A stretch of DNA of 64,000 nucleotides, taken from positions 20,002,768 to 20,066,767 of the forward strand of contig CM025855.1 in assembly GCA_003952965.2 (NCBI GenBank). Reading direction: 5' to 3'. Below the pieces are notes generated by a model, which had not been told where the DNA came from, ran no database searches, and saw only the letters and a list, made by a program, of their open reading frames with translations. The stretch comes from Morella rubra. Its lineage: Eukaryota > Streptophyta > Magnoliopsida > Fagales > Myricaceae. The translations under genes were made by a program, and so were the position numbers. Position 1 is the first letter of the stretch, and each line of letters opens with the position of its first letter. Below, one piece after another: positions 33,650 through 45,378 of this stretch.

Positions 33650-35389
33650 TGTAGTAGAAAGAATAATGCCCAAAAATCATTTATCTGAATAATTATTTAT
33701 TCAGATGTTTTATGTTTATATTTATTTATTAGATGTTATAATGTGACATAAGATGTTACACAGATATTGTTAAGTGACATTGTAGAAAAGTCATGCCAAT
33801 TATTAATGAATCAAAGATGGGAAGTACGACTTTTCGATTCCTTATTTGCTTGATGTTTGTTCTATACCAAGGTACATGTTTATGTATAATATGTTTACAC
33901 TCATTGTGCCTCTATTAAATAGGATGATGTACTTCATCATCAAAGTGGTGACCTTGAGCAAATGAGTGGGTGCATTATAAGAGTACATATACTAAACGGG
34001 ATCAAATATGAATATCTTCTGGAAATGATCTTTGATGTTGAGAGGGTATGCAGCACAATTAGTTTATTGTATCCTTAAACCTGAGAGATTTATACAGGTT
34101 TATTTGTTGTGTACTTATGCTTTGATTGAGTCATCTGGTGATGATCTTTCTAGGTCAACTATTCCAGATAACATTGAGTCTTGTACATAATAAATTACTT
34201 TATATAAATGTTCAATAAGGAATCCATCAGTCTCTTGATGAGGCAGTATATTCGATATTGTTGTATAGGCTTGGACTAGAAACAAAACTGTTGGCCAATG
34301 AAATTTTGTGAAAATAATTTTCAACGGGTTACAGATTGGGAATTAAAAATTATATGAGCTAAGGACTTAATCGGTGATATGATTCCAGTCCTATTGGCTC
34401 ATGTGGAATATAGTATGATGAAAGGATAAATAAACAAAAGGTTAATTACAATTTTCCCCCTTAAACTATCATTTGATTCTCAAATACCCTCACAAACTTT
34501 AACTCGTTGCAACTTACTCCCACAAACTATACTTCACATTGCGATTTCATCCCCTAACCTATTGAAGTTGTTATATCGAACGGTTTTCATCCCATGTAAA
34601 TGACATGTGACTTTCTCCTTTCTTAAAAAGAAAAATTTGACTAGCTCGATATTTTACCTCTACAAATTGCTAGAACCACTGTAAAAGGCTAGGGAGGACT
34701 TAAACGAGGGTAATATTGTCTTTTTACGTAAGGAGAATGTCACACGTCTGTTACATGGGATAGAAACCGTTCGATATAATGGCTCCAATTGGTTGAGAAA
34801 TAAAATCACAATGAGAAGTATAGTTTATGGGGGTGAGTTGCAACGAGTTAAAGTTTGTAAGGGTATTTGAGAATCGGGTGCTATTTTAAGGGGGAAATTG
34901 TAATAAACCCATAAACAAATAATTGTTAGCATAAGATATTTCACAAATCAATCTCAAATACTCGGGGATAAATTGTAATATGTTGATGGAGACGATTACA
35001 ATTAAAAGCCTGAAATTTAGAATAAAAGAATATAAAGGAAATAAAGGAAAAAGAGTTTTCCATGTGATCCTACGGCCGAGATCTGAGATCCCTAACAATC
35101 CCACAAACTATCATAGCTATGGTTTTATTTAAATGATAGCTATGAGAGTCTATCGTATGTTTTTGGGTTGGCCATCAGGACCTTAGAAAAACTCTATGAC
35201 AACTGTGACCGTGGAAAGGAAGGAAGCAGAACATTTGGGCTGCTAAGATGTGAAATCAAAAGACTCAAGGTGTGAGATCAACAAGACCTGACGATTATCG
35301 ATGATTGAAGAATCAATAGCAGAGAAGATCAAGATTGTTTGTCAAGATCAAGTAAGTTAATCTCCGCAAGCAAACTTTCAGTAACTGTA
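33650..35389 (+). mobile_element. Solo LTR (family B) with nested foldback element
   Basis: It starts TGTAGTAGAAAGAATAATGC and ends near GCAAACTTTCAGTAACTGTA. A second copy lies in reverse orientation at 38555-39721. In copy 3 of the locus the flanks are nearly joined (CAAGTCTGAATAATTGTATTCC), so this is an insertion in copy 2 only. It has no coding capacity. The AAT..ATGCCC start and the size fit a copia-type LTR. Confidence 0.65.
34439..34910. mobile_element. Mutator-like foldback MITE nested in solo LTR B
   Basis: 472 bp with long inverted repeats (left GGTTAATTACAATTTTCCCC, right reverse complement GGGTTTATTACAATTTCCCC), flanked by a perfect 9-bp duplication ATAAACAAA (34430-34438 and 34911-34919). 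The other copy of LTR B holds the unfilled site (reverse complement GGATAAATAAACAAATAATT, about 38985-39010), which proves the insertion. Confidence 0.85.
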
Positions 35390-35589
35390 TTTCTTGATTT
35401 TAGAAGTAACAAAGCAACCATCAATGGTTTGTATTCCAATATGCTCGATTTCATGATTGGAACCAATCATATAAGATATATATGGGTTTCTTCTTCTTCA
35501 GAGTTCCAAGGATTTCCACGGTCTCGAGGGTTTCTTTTTCCAGGCTTCTATTCGAAAGGCATCAAATAATGTTGCTTCCTTAATAGGAA
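35390..35589 (+). other. RING copy 2 distal flank, continued
   Basis: It matches 46581-46705 (CTTGATTTTAGAAGTAACA..TTTGTATTCCAA) and then 48012-48105 (CCAAGGATTTGCATGG-like, CTTCTATTCGAAAGGCAT), showing that 46710-48000 is an insertion in the third locus. Confidence 0.65.
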
Positions 35590-35895
35590 ATAAATTTAAA
35601 ATAAATAGATTATTGAAATCGAGTTTCAATAGTTTTATTTAAAAAATATTATTTTTTTTTAAATATCATTTTTTATTTTTAATGAATTTTTTAATATTTT
35701 TAGTAATTTTGTCTTGGAAGGGCATTTTGATCATTTTGTTTGTTTTTCTATCCAACTTAATGCCTGATTTGGACAGAGACGTACATTAATGATTTTCAAA
35801 AGATAAAGGATGTAAATCATTGTTTTGATAGTTGAGGGGCCGAGGTAAATTTTGCTCTATAGTTACGGGGTTAGCTATGATTTTTTTCCTTTTTT
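35590..35895. mobile_element. Half copy of the 13153-13684 foldback family
   Basis: It shares ATTGAAATCGAGTTTCAATA, the GGGCATTTTGATCATTTTG strip and GGGGTTAGCTATGA with the right half of that element. The left arm is missing. Confidence 0.7.
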
Positions 35896-36199
35896 TTATT
35901 CTGCCCAATTCTTTTGCACAATCATTTTTGTCGATAATTTAAGCATTCTATTGATTACAATTTATGATTCAGGAAGACGAGGCTGTAGGAAGAGTTGCAA
36001 AATGTCTGGAAGCGATTAGATCCATCATGACGGTCAAGATAGACTATTTGTTTTATTACGCATTATATTTGAACTGTCTTTCAATATTTTTCTAATATTG
36101 TGATTAATTATTTAACATTACATTTTCTTAATAAATTCATATATTTAATTTCTTTTTTAATAATTTTCTTCAGATTTTTTTCTTAAAAAAAAAGTGAAA
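35896..36199. other. AT-rich intergenic
   Basis: Nothing recognised beyond A/T runs. Confidence 0.4.
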
Positions 36200-38122
36200 A
36201 GAAACTCGTTCCGACGTTAAAATCAGAGTTTAACGCTAGTGCAACTCGACGTTCAATCAAATTTGAACAATTCAACATTTCCATTCTTTGACCGTTTGAA
36301 CACTAAACTTCATAAACGTCCGGACGCATGAGCTAAATATCAAACAAACATATCTTTAACCGTTGGAACGTTTACGACGCTGGCGTTGCAGCATTAAGAA
36401 TGGTTATGTACATTTTCTTTTGTCTCGTTGGAATGGTTATCCAAAGCATCAAACGTCACATTAATGTTTCATTCGAACATCTATTCTCTTTATCAAACGA
36501 AGTAAAATTTACTATTGGATGACGATCGTACGTTTGACAAAAGTGTTGGAAGATGTTTGAACGGTTACTTCCTGTTGGCTTTTAGTCACAATCAAATGTT
36601 TTGATGATAACAATAGAAGTAATTGAGATGTGAAGCAAAGCGGATCCAAAATGAGCACGAAGCGATCAAGTAACATCCCTTCAATGGAAGTGCTCTTAAA
36701 GTGAAGACTCAAGATGCTAGGGTAATCTTTGTAACTCTAAGACTTCATCTTTAACAAGGATTTGAACCACACACTTGCATATTTCTTCAAAACTTGCATG
36801 AAATGTTTTACCTCTTGTTTTGAAGATTTAAAATGTTTTTAAATGGCTTTAAAATATCCCAATTAAACTCCCAAACCTTTTATATACTTATGGGAAGTTA
36901 GTCTTTAAAATTGGGTATTTTAAGTTGGTCAAAATCGTGTTTTTAAAACAACCGGATCATGTGCTTAAGTTGAGGAGGTCGACCGGCTCATGTAGCGGTC
37001 GACCGGTCTTCGACCGCTTGGTATAGCGGTCGACCGGTTGGTTTGAAAAAGTTTAAAAAAGAGCCGTTCTGACTTCTGACATTATGACCGTTGTGTAACG
37101 TAACCTGCAGCGGTCGACCGTTCATGTAGCGGTGGACCAGTTCATCGAAAGTTTTTAACAGCTCGACTCCCAACGACTATTTTTCTTATGAGCCTATATA
37201 AAGCCATTCTACGCCTTTTAAAAGTTGCTGAACAACTTAAATCATTTTGCCAAAGCTAAGAGTGATCTAAAACCTTTCAATCCTTGTTCAAACATCATTC
37301 ACACATAATCAACACTTTCACATCCTTGTTGTTGTGTGAAGCCTAAGAGATAGAAATTTCTCATTGTAACATCTACTCCATCAAGGGAGTTTTAGTGAGC
37401 ATTTTCGTTCATCCCTATACACTATTAAGAGAGTGATTCTCTTGTTTCCTTTTGGTGAGGTTTGTTCATCAAAAGAAGGAGTTTAGAGAGGTTTGTTCTC
37501 AAACTCGTTCTTGAGGCTTGAAGAGGTGTTTCTCAAGCTCAAGTGTAAGGAAGGCTCTCCCTTGGTTGAAGGGAGCATAGTGAAAAAACCTCAAGGCTCG
37601 TAAAGGAGCTTGAGGGGTGGATGTAGGCGGTTTGCCGAACCACCTAAAAATCTTGTGTTTGCTTCTCTTCCCTTATCTCATTACATTGTGCTATTAGTTT
37701 CTTGTTCTAAGTTTTATTTCTCTATTTAAGTTGCAATATATATTCTTGTGTTCAATCTTTTATTGCAATCGCTTCTCTTTGTGAGACTTGTAGCTAGCAA
37801 ACACTTTCTAAAGGGTGAGTTTCGAAAAAGTTTTGAAACCCAATTCACCCCCCTCTTGGGTTGCCTTAATCCTAGGATTCACACTTCTGACAACCGTTCT
37901 TAAGGATTTGAACAGTAACCTTATTTTGGGACGAAAGTTTGTCAATCCTGAAAAGGTACTTTTGGGATGGAATACTATTTATGTCTCAAAAAAGATTTCA
38001 TAACGGAGTTGTTGGGACAAATAGCGCGACAGATGAAATCCATCCCAAAAAAGTTTTTAAGATGGAATTCATGTTTTTTGGGACAAATTTTTCCATCCCC
38101 AAAACTCATTTTTGTTGTAGTG
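36200..38122. mobile_element. CACTA-like right end, split by a solo LTR
   Basis: 36200-36572 and 37884-38122 together hold GTTTGAACGGTT / CGTCCGGACGC / CATTCGAAC motifs and end in CTCATTTTTGTTGTAGTG, the reverse complement of a CACTACAACAAAAA terminus. Inner GGGATGGA / TTTTGGGACAAA repeats match the decayed end at 5770-5848. The left end is not visible. Confidence 0.6.
36573..37883 (+). mobile_element. Solo LTR, plus-strand copy of the 1841-3135 LTR
   Basis: 1311 bp, TGTTGGCTTTTAGTCACAAT to CCTAGGATTCACA, nearly identical to the reverse complement of 1841-3135. No primer site follows. It is flanked by CTTCC and CTTCT (36568-36572, 37884-37888), a 5-bp target duplication with one change, inside the CACTA-like end. 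It therefore arose by LTR-LTR recombination after insertion. The GGTCGACCG palindrome cluster (36975-37135) is conserved. Confidence 0.85.
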
Positions 38123-38554
38123 ACTACCACTAACGATGACCTTTATTTACTTATTTTATTCACACAAAAATATATTTTTTTGTATATATTTCCTTTATCT
38201 TTCTGATTTTTTTTTTTTTTTATATATACTTCTACTAATTGTGTCTGTATCATATCCCGCATAACCAAAATCGCATAGGACATACATATTTCAGTTTTCG
38301 TTTTTACTTTTTCTGTTAAAAATTGGTAGGTGGTGGTACTTATTAATTTTTGGTGTTCTGGGTAGTACCATTAGTAAAATTGTATATATACAAAGAATCG
38401 GATTCAGCCCTTAGAAGTTATATCAATTACAGCACTACATTTTAATCATTATAATAATGACCTAAATAAACTTGTATACAGAGAAGGGATTTATCATACA
38501 AGAATATATATATATATATATATATATATCCAAATGATTTGGACATTCTTGACG
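38123..38554. repeat. AT-rich stretch with (AT)n microsatellite
   Basis: No gene. An AT repeat of about 13 units lies at 38503-38529, just before CCAAATGATTTGGACATT, which corresponds to 5860-5880. The same junction with an AT run precedes the first RING upstream block. Confidence 0.7.
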
Positions 38555-39721
38555 TGTAAGTATTGAAAGTTTGCCTGCGAAAAATTACTTACTTGATCAG
38601 ATGAACAATCTTGATCTTCTCTATGATTGACTCTTCAATCTTCTTTAATTTTCTGGACTTGGTTATCTCACACCTTGAGCCTTTTGATTTCTGCCTCCTT
38701 CCTTTCCATGCTCACAACCATCTCAGGCTTTCTCTAAGGTCATGATGGCCAACTAAATGACTAACTATCGTATAGTTAACCTTTTAAATAAAACCCTAGC
38801 TGTGATAGTACGTGAGATTGTTAGGGATTTCAGATCTCGACTATAAGATCACAAGAAAAACTATTTTCTATTATTTCCCTTTTATTCTTTTATTCCGAAT
38901 TTTAGGCTTCTACTAATTGCAATCATGTTCATCAACATATCACAATTCACCTCGAGCATTTGAGATTGATTTGCGAAATCTCTTCTGCTAACAATTATTT
39001 GTTTATTTATCCTTCCACTATACTATATTCCACATGAGCCAATAGGACCGGAATCTTATAACTGATTAAGTCCCTAGCTCATATAATTATTAATTTACAA
39101 TCTGTAACTCATTGGAACATATCACAATTCACCTCGAGCATTTGAGATTGATTTGCGAAATCTCTTCTGCTAACAATTATTTGTTTATTTATCCTTCCAC
39201 TATACTATATTCCACATGAGCCAATAGGACCGGAATCTTATAACTGATTAAGTCCCTAGCTCATATAATTCTTAATTTACAATCTGTAACCCATTGGACT
39301 GTCGAATTATTTCCAAAATAATTTTATAAATAAATTTATATTATATACCTTCTAAATACCTTATCAACATCAATGATCACTTACAGAAGGTATCCATATT
39401 TGATCACGTTCAGTGCATGTACTCTTACGTTGCACCCACTCGTTTGCTTAAGGTCACCACTTCAATGACGAAGTCCATCATCCTATTTAATAGAGGCACA
39501 ACGCTTGTCAACCTATTATGTCAAGTGAACAAGGAACTAAAGAGTCATACCCCTGCCTTTGATTCATTAATCATTGGCATGACTTTTCTACAATATCACT
39601 TAACAATATCTGTGTATAAATATCTTATGTTGTAACATAATACCTAATAAATAAATATAAACATGTGGCATCTGAATAAATAATTATCTCGACAAATAAT
39701 TTTTTGGGCATAATTCTTACA
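38555..39721 (-). mobile_element. Solo LTR (family B), reverse copy, with 180-bp tandem repeat
   Basis: The reverse complement runs TGTAAGAATTATGCCC...CTTTCAATACTTACA and matches 33650-35389 minus the nested foldback element. A segment of about 180 bp is tandemly repeated (about 38938-39118 and 39119-39299; TCACAATTCACCTCGAGC starts each). It interrupts the upstream block of the orphan RING copy (GACATTCTTGACG before it, TCTCATTGAGTTG after it). Confidence 0.7.
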
Positions 39722-40300
39722 TGTGTCTCATTGAGTTGTACAAATCAATTTTAATGTTTCAAAGCTCCAAATAGGAAATTAACAAAGTAGCTATTTAGCC
39801 TGGTCTTCATTTTCTGGCAACAACATAGAGTACATGCAATGACTTAAAATACCGAACGGCAAATTAAAAACTGAAACGTCAATGCCTGACACAAAAAAAA
39901 AAAAAAAAAAAAGGCATGAAAACCGTGGATCACAACATATATTCGAGCGAATTCTAATTTCAAGGACTTCTATTTCATGAGATTTGCCGGGTTCGAAAAT
40001 GACGGGGAAAACTAGACGTGCACGTACGAACAGTAGGGGAAGAGTCCTTATTATAATTAGTCACTATTATAACACATGTATGTGTCCTTCGTAGTCCCAG
40101 AAGAATGTGTTTCGTATTGATCGCCGACAGAAACAAGAAAAACAGGAGCACGTACGGGACCATGTTGTCTTTACCCAGACTGCCGTGTCAAACTACCGTA
40201 CCAGCTGGCCTTGGTTTACAGGTAGACGTAGGAATTAGGACGTCCGCGTCTTTAAATTCAAGTCACCTCTTGTTCTTGCCTTCAACTACTCTCCAAATCC
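39722..40300 (+). promoter_or_regulatory. Orphan RING upstream region (coding part lost)
   Basis: It matches 5890-6358 almost base for base: CAATTTTAATGTTTCAAAGC, TTTCTGGCAACA, CGTGGATCACAACATATATT, TTTACCCAGAC, CTTGGTTTACAG, GACGTAGG, up to CTTGCCTTCAACTA. It then breaks 10-15 bp before where the ATG should be (CTCTCCAAATCC instead of ATTACAAAACATC). No RING codons follow; the sequence leads into the minisatellite. Confidence 0.8.
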
Positions 40301-40323
40301 TGTCACCTCTCTCCTTCAAGTAA

Positions 40324-40556
40324 TCAGACCGATCCAGCTATAGAGACCAAAAATAGTGGTAGGACCGCACCGCATAGTAGTTACAAAGAAACAGTGGTCG
40401 GACTGTATCATTGAGGTAAAAACTAGTGGCTACAAAAAAATAGTGGTAGGACCGTATCATTGAGGTTAAAAAATAGTGGTTGGACCCATCATTGAGGTAA
40501 AAAATATGGTGGCTACAAAACATAGTGGTTGGACAGTATTATTGAGGTAAAAAATT
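40324..40556 (+). repeat. Minisatellite, inverted copy of 7412-7630
   Basis: About four imperfect units of 'ATAGTGGTAGGACCGTATCA' plus TTGAGGTAAAAAATAGTGGC. It begins TCAGACCGATCCAGCTATAG and ends at TTGTAACACCCC. The unit length varies between about 45 and 60 bp. Confidence 0.7.
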
Positions 40557-41652
40557 GTAACACCCCTCACGATTCATTTCCGTAAGACTGTCTTATTAAG
40601 CTAAGTAAGTTGAGTTTATTTGATTTTATAGAAATATTAATATTAGATTTTTATCTGCTAAGCAATTGGATGTCTATATATATTTTATTTAGTGTACAAA
40701 TCTCCTAAAGAAATTAATTAGTTTCTCATTTTTTAAAGTGCCCTAATCATATTTTTCAATAATTTTTAGGTCTCGTCAGTAATATCAAAATTAATTGATT
40801 TAATTACGTAATTGGACCTAAGCTTGACCAGCCCTTTGTCCTCCTTTGTTGGGTGGTTATGGGGCTGCAATGTGGGCCCATTAGGTATAGAAAATCTGGA
40901 ATTTATTTGGACTTTGGAAGAAGACCTTTGGGGCATTGGGGAGTGGGCTTGATAGAACTCAAAAGGCAAGCTCATTAGAGCTTTAAGTGGCCGGCTATTA
41001 TAAAGGTCTCTAACCTAACTTAGTGAGCTAATGAAAATGCTAAAATAGGAAAGTATTAGTGACAAATGCTAATGAAAATCAAGAGGCAAAAAATTCATGC
41101 TTTTTATGCATATCAAAATTCCATCACTTGAAAAAATCAAAATTTATTTCAATCACTGAATTGAAAGTGAAAAAAGCGATCATAACTTCCAAGAAAGGGG
41201 CGAAGCAATTTAGAAAATCTGAGATAGAATTTCTATTCAGGATAATTGAATAACCAACTCAGGAAACGAAAATGCAATAAATATAGATGCAACAAAAGCC
41301 ACCGAATGAAAATTAACTTGATCCTAACCACAACACCTTTCACTAAGCAGTGATAAAAGTTTCGAATCTGAATAGGGAAAATGACAAGCAAGTAAACACA
41401 TAAAGAAAGGTTCAGAGAGAGGACAGGACCAGAACTGGAGAGGGGGAGACGAACAAAAAAAAAAGGAGAAGTTAAAGCGGCATTTGGGTTGTGAGCTTTT
41501 AGGCTGTTGAGAATATTTCACTAGAAAGTTCTCAATTTGTTGCGCTTTCACTGCATGCGGTTTCTTCTTTTCCCCAAGTCTCTCACTAAGTTCAAAAAAG
41601 CTCTGACCAAAACCAAAAAACAGAGCAATTATGCAACGAGAAAAAGGGAGCA
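40556..41652 (+). other. Possible gypsy-type LTR start and unassigned sequence
   Basis: TGTAACACCCCTCACGATTC at 40556 is a typical gypsy LTR beginning, directly after the minisatellite as a 3' LTR would be. No second end was located. The rest (41060-41640) has only short open frames without known domains. Confidence 0.35.
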
Positions 41653-42690
41653 TGTAGTGCATTCAAAGTTATCCACTCCTTGATTTTAATTGTTTAGTTT
41701 CTTAATCGTTTTCACATTTTAGCGCAATTTGTTTGTTTTTTAAATTTCTCATTTTCCTCCATTACTTGAGCTCTACGTATTATTTCAAGATGCCTTGAAG
41801 AGAAATATATAGTTGCATAGATATGTTGAGTACAAATAAACTAAAAGAACAGAGTGATGTCCATCTCTGGACGTCGACTTAATTTTCAAATCGGTATATA
41901 TTCATTTCATATGCAATATGAGAGTCTTTACAGCTTCACCTTTCTAAAAAATGTTGGGTGTGAATTCTATACCCCACATCGTCAAGATTTGCGAGCCCCA
42001 AATCTTGACAAATTTCAGCGCCACCGAAAGGGGACGTTAATGCATCGCAAAGATTGAAGAAGGTTTTCTCCATTACACAAGTTAGATCTCTCCCTATAAA
42101 TACTAACTCTTGTGAGTTGAGTGTGCCTCTATGAAGTGCATTGCGCGGCAAGCATCCAGAGTGAGAGAGAGAATTGAGAGGGAGGTACGTTGGTTGTAAG
42201 AGTTGAGAAAAAATTTTGTAATAGTTGATTTCTTGTTAGTGAAATCTCAATTCTCTCTTTACATAGACAGTCGCCGAACCACATTTAATATTAGTCTTTG
42301 TGTGGATGGTGTTTAGTTTCTATTCTCAACAAATCATATCAGAACCGGTAGTGGTCGAAATTTTCATTTTTGTATGGTTGCAATGAAAACTCACGAATAA
42401 GATCTGAAATTTGCAGTGATGCCATAGAGTTCTGTGAACTCCAGTTGAGTTGAAGAGAGATTGCATAGCCTCTATTTGGACACTTGGAAGAGGACGATAG
42501 GAAAAAAATAGAGTTTACAGCATGAGTTACATTCTCTCTTTCCTTTGCAGGAATTCCTCAGCAGTCAAACGAACCAAAAAAGAAACAAACAAACCGAAAT
42601 AGAATGCAATTTATATTGAAACAGAGTCATCCTAGTGAGGATGTTGTTGTAATGGTGGTCTAGTGTAAGAAACGATTGTGCGGAAGTTAG
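41653..42690 (+). mobile_element. LTR plus primer site and leader (paralogue of 8495-9540)
   Basis: The LTR runs 41653-42331 (ends TATTCTCAACA), with its own CCTATAAATACT promoter motif near 42092, followed by TCATATCAGAACC, the decayed primer site, and leader sequence (CTCACGAATAAGATCTGAAA, GGAATTCCTCAGCAGTCAAA). It stops at the same place as the first copy, so the truncation is ancestral. Confidence 0.65.
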
Positions 42691-44560
42691 TATTTCGTCA
42701 TTCCTTTAATACCGGCGCATGTAGTTCAACATTTTTTCTCAAGCTTTATTTGCTACACACGAATGTTCTACTTGTATAGTACCCTTTGTCTTTATTCTTG
42801 TATTCGGAACGGATGTTAAATCCAATACTAATTGAGTACGTATTGTACTAATCATAAGCATACTCCTCATCTCTCCACTCTAAGATCCAAATATTAAGTA
42901 GCTCCCTATTGTCTGCCCGAACCATATCACATACATAATCTAACCATATAATTGAAACAAATAAAAATCTATCGGAATCCATATACAAAGAGATTCAACA
43001 TGTCAAATAAAGACTTTCACAAACCTTCCGAGTTTGAGGTATTAGAAGACCATCGCCTATTAATATTTGGACAAATACCACCCTTAATCGCTGTTATTTA
43101 TCAACCTATTAAATTCAATAAAAAGAAGAAATGTTGGTATCGAGTGCATCGTACCTAAACATTTAACTCATGCATCAAACACAAAAAAGGCGAAGAAGTA
43201 AATTAGTGCGTGCTGCAACATTTCTAGAGTTCAACAGCTGTTTGGCACTTGATACCAATATTACCACTCAGAATGTTACATGGATGTGTAATGGCAAACA
43301 TCGATTAATACTTACAGGAATGTCGCAAAAGCTTATAGGACATCTCATGGGTTCTAGCATTTGTGTTTGCTAAGGAGAAATTTTTTTCGGAAAGAAAAAT
43401 ATTTTACAAACAAAATAAGAAAAGAAAACATTTAATAAATGTAACCTTTGAAATATATATATATATAATATATGTACGTATGTACAGGTATTACACACAT
43501 AGATAATGTTAAGGTAAACATATGTAACAAATCTAGGACTGAACTTATGTACACATATATGTTTATGTTAATAGGATACAAGTTTGATGCTGCTGTATAT
43601 GTAAAAAATCTGTGACATATACATACAATGCCATTTATTTATGTTTGTATGGTAAATATTAGAAAGCTTTAAATGAGTTAAAACAAATCATGCGGAGTTT
43701 AAGTTTTAATTTAATGTCTAAAGACAACTTGTTTATCAAATGAACGAAGCTCGGATCGAGTTTATACAAACCTAGTTGAAACTATTCATGAAAAGTTCGG
43801 TTCATTTACAGCCTTAGGAGTATTCGTGCTTCAGGGCATTGAGATGACATCAATTGTTAAAAATAATGGAAAGAAATGCATGATGTGGTGGAGTAATTAC
43901 GACCTACAAGTAAAAATTCATGAAAAGCAACATGTGCAAATGAGTACTTGAGGAAATTAAGTTGCCAAAATATTTGTGAAGGTTCAAGTATAAGTACTCT
44001 GTCCAGGCCTCACAGCACTGTGATCAAATCAGTTGGTTACATTAAGAGAAAAAAGGGCATCGCAACGTTAGCAATTCTCCCCGGAAGTCTTCCAGCAATT
44101 AGTGACCATCTACACATACATGCAAAACAGATTCACCAATTATATTAAAACTATATGCAAACGAAGATTAATATGCTTTGTGGGTGGCCGGGACCATGGC
44201 TCTGCTTCTTTTAACTTGTGAGCTAGCGGGCTAATTCGCAACTAGCGTTTTGAGACCCAATTGTGAGCCGAAACTCAACAATAGAGCTGCAAAGAGATGG
44301 TGAATTAGGAGGAAGAGAAAAAACTTAAAAGAGGAAGGAACTCAAGCGGGAAGTGTCGAAGAGTTGAAGAGAGGAGCTTAGCGTCCCGAGTAAAAGAAAA
44401 CTGGAGGAGATTGAGCCAAAGAGCCAAGCCAAGCTGGAAGCCAAAAAATTTCATTGAATGACCTAGACTATTTTACACCGTTAGATCTGTCAAATGTAAT
44501 CTGGCGTCCAATGGATCCTTTGCACAAAATTGCCATCGGAGTCAATCCGATCCCCTTTTT
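42691..44560. other. Gene-poor region without recognisable content
   Basis: Several open frames of 60-70 codons exist (42952-43158, 43170-43373, 43948-44148), none with a known domain. 43440-43620 is AT-rich with TATATATA and ACATATATG repeats. It has no counterpart in the first RING landscape, so it entered after, or was lost from, the other copy. Confidence 0.4.
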
Positions 44561-44869
44561 ATATGGCATGGCAATTTTTGTTGAGGTAGTAAAACACAAT
44601 CCACATGTCCTTATGAGGTTGGCGTGATGTGGCATGCCGTTAAGCTGTCAGACGGAGTGCTCGTGGAAGGACCAAAATGATATATTTAAAAAATCAAGGA
44701 ACTGCTTACGGTCAATTAAAAAACCCAAGACCATTTTTTAAAAACCGCCAAAACCCAAGGACCAAACTAGTGTTTAATCCAATAAAATATTGAACTAAAG
44801 AGAGAAATCATGAGGGAGAGACCGAAGTGATTTCGGCTCATTTATCGCCTGGTCTTCGATTTTTCTGAC
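44561..44869. repeat. Duplicated block (paralogue of 9820-10050)
   Basis: TTTTATATGGCATGGCAATT..GTGATGTGGCATGCCGTTAA..AGTGTTTAATCCAATAAAAT tracks 9805-10035 closely. It lies between the LTR fragment and the RING upstream region in both landscapes. Confidence 0.7.
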
Positions 44870-45378
44870 GGCCAACTATATCTTATTGCATGGTTAATAA
44901 ATTGATAACGCGGGCAACAAAGACATGAAAACCGGGGATCACAAGGTAACAAGCGAGCTATTTCATGTCCTTCCTACTTGTCTAGTAAAAAAAAAAAAAA
45001 AAGTACTTCCTACTTGACGATATTTGCCAGACAGACAAGATTGGTTGGTAGATAGAGAGTTATTGATCATGACTTTTAACGTATGCGTGTGTTGTGTGTT
45101 TACGTTCCTTCCTAGTACCCGCTGAAGAATGTGTTTCATGCTTGTCACCAATAGGCAACAAGAAAAACTGAAGCACGTGACCTGCAGTTGTCTGAATCCA
45201 GACTAGCGTGTCACAGAACTGGCCCCGACAAAGAAGTTAATTTTCTTTGACTTTACTGCTGCCTCGGGACTCTACATATAACACTACCTGGCATTCGTTT
45301 ACAGCAGTAGGTTCGTGTCTTTCACCTAAACTGAAATCACCTCTTGTTTTTTTGCCTTCTAACAAATTACATAACATC
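44870..45378 (+). promoter_or_regulatory. Upstream region of RING-H2 copy 3
   Basis: Shared with 18180-18420 and 19740-20000 plus 20664-20675 of copy 2. It contains a G-box/ABRE-like CACGTG at 45174-45179 and a weak TATA (ACATATAACA, 45274-45283, where copy 2 has TATATAAA). GTTTACAGCAGTAGG and a pyrimidine-rich leader follow. An ATG at 45247 opens the same frame, but it lies upstream of the TATA-like motif and has no counterpart in the other copies. Confidence 0.55.

Noticed and set aside
1841..37883. The two 1.3 kb LTRs as the pair of one 36 kb element
   Set aside because: They are in opposite orientation, and the right one lacks a primer site and has its own target duplication.
42952..44148. 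Three open frames of 60-70 codons as small genes
   Set aside because: No domain, no conserved context and lengths expected by chance in AT-rich DNA.
45247..45378. Upstream in-frame ATG extending RING copy 3 to 214 residues
   Set aside because: The extension is not conserved with copies 1 and 2, lies across the TATA-like region and leader, and encodes no recognisable signal. The ATG at 45379 aligns with the other copies.
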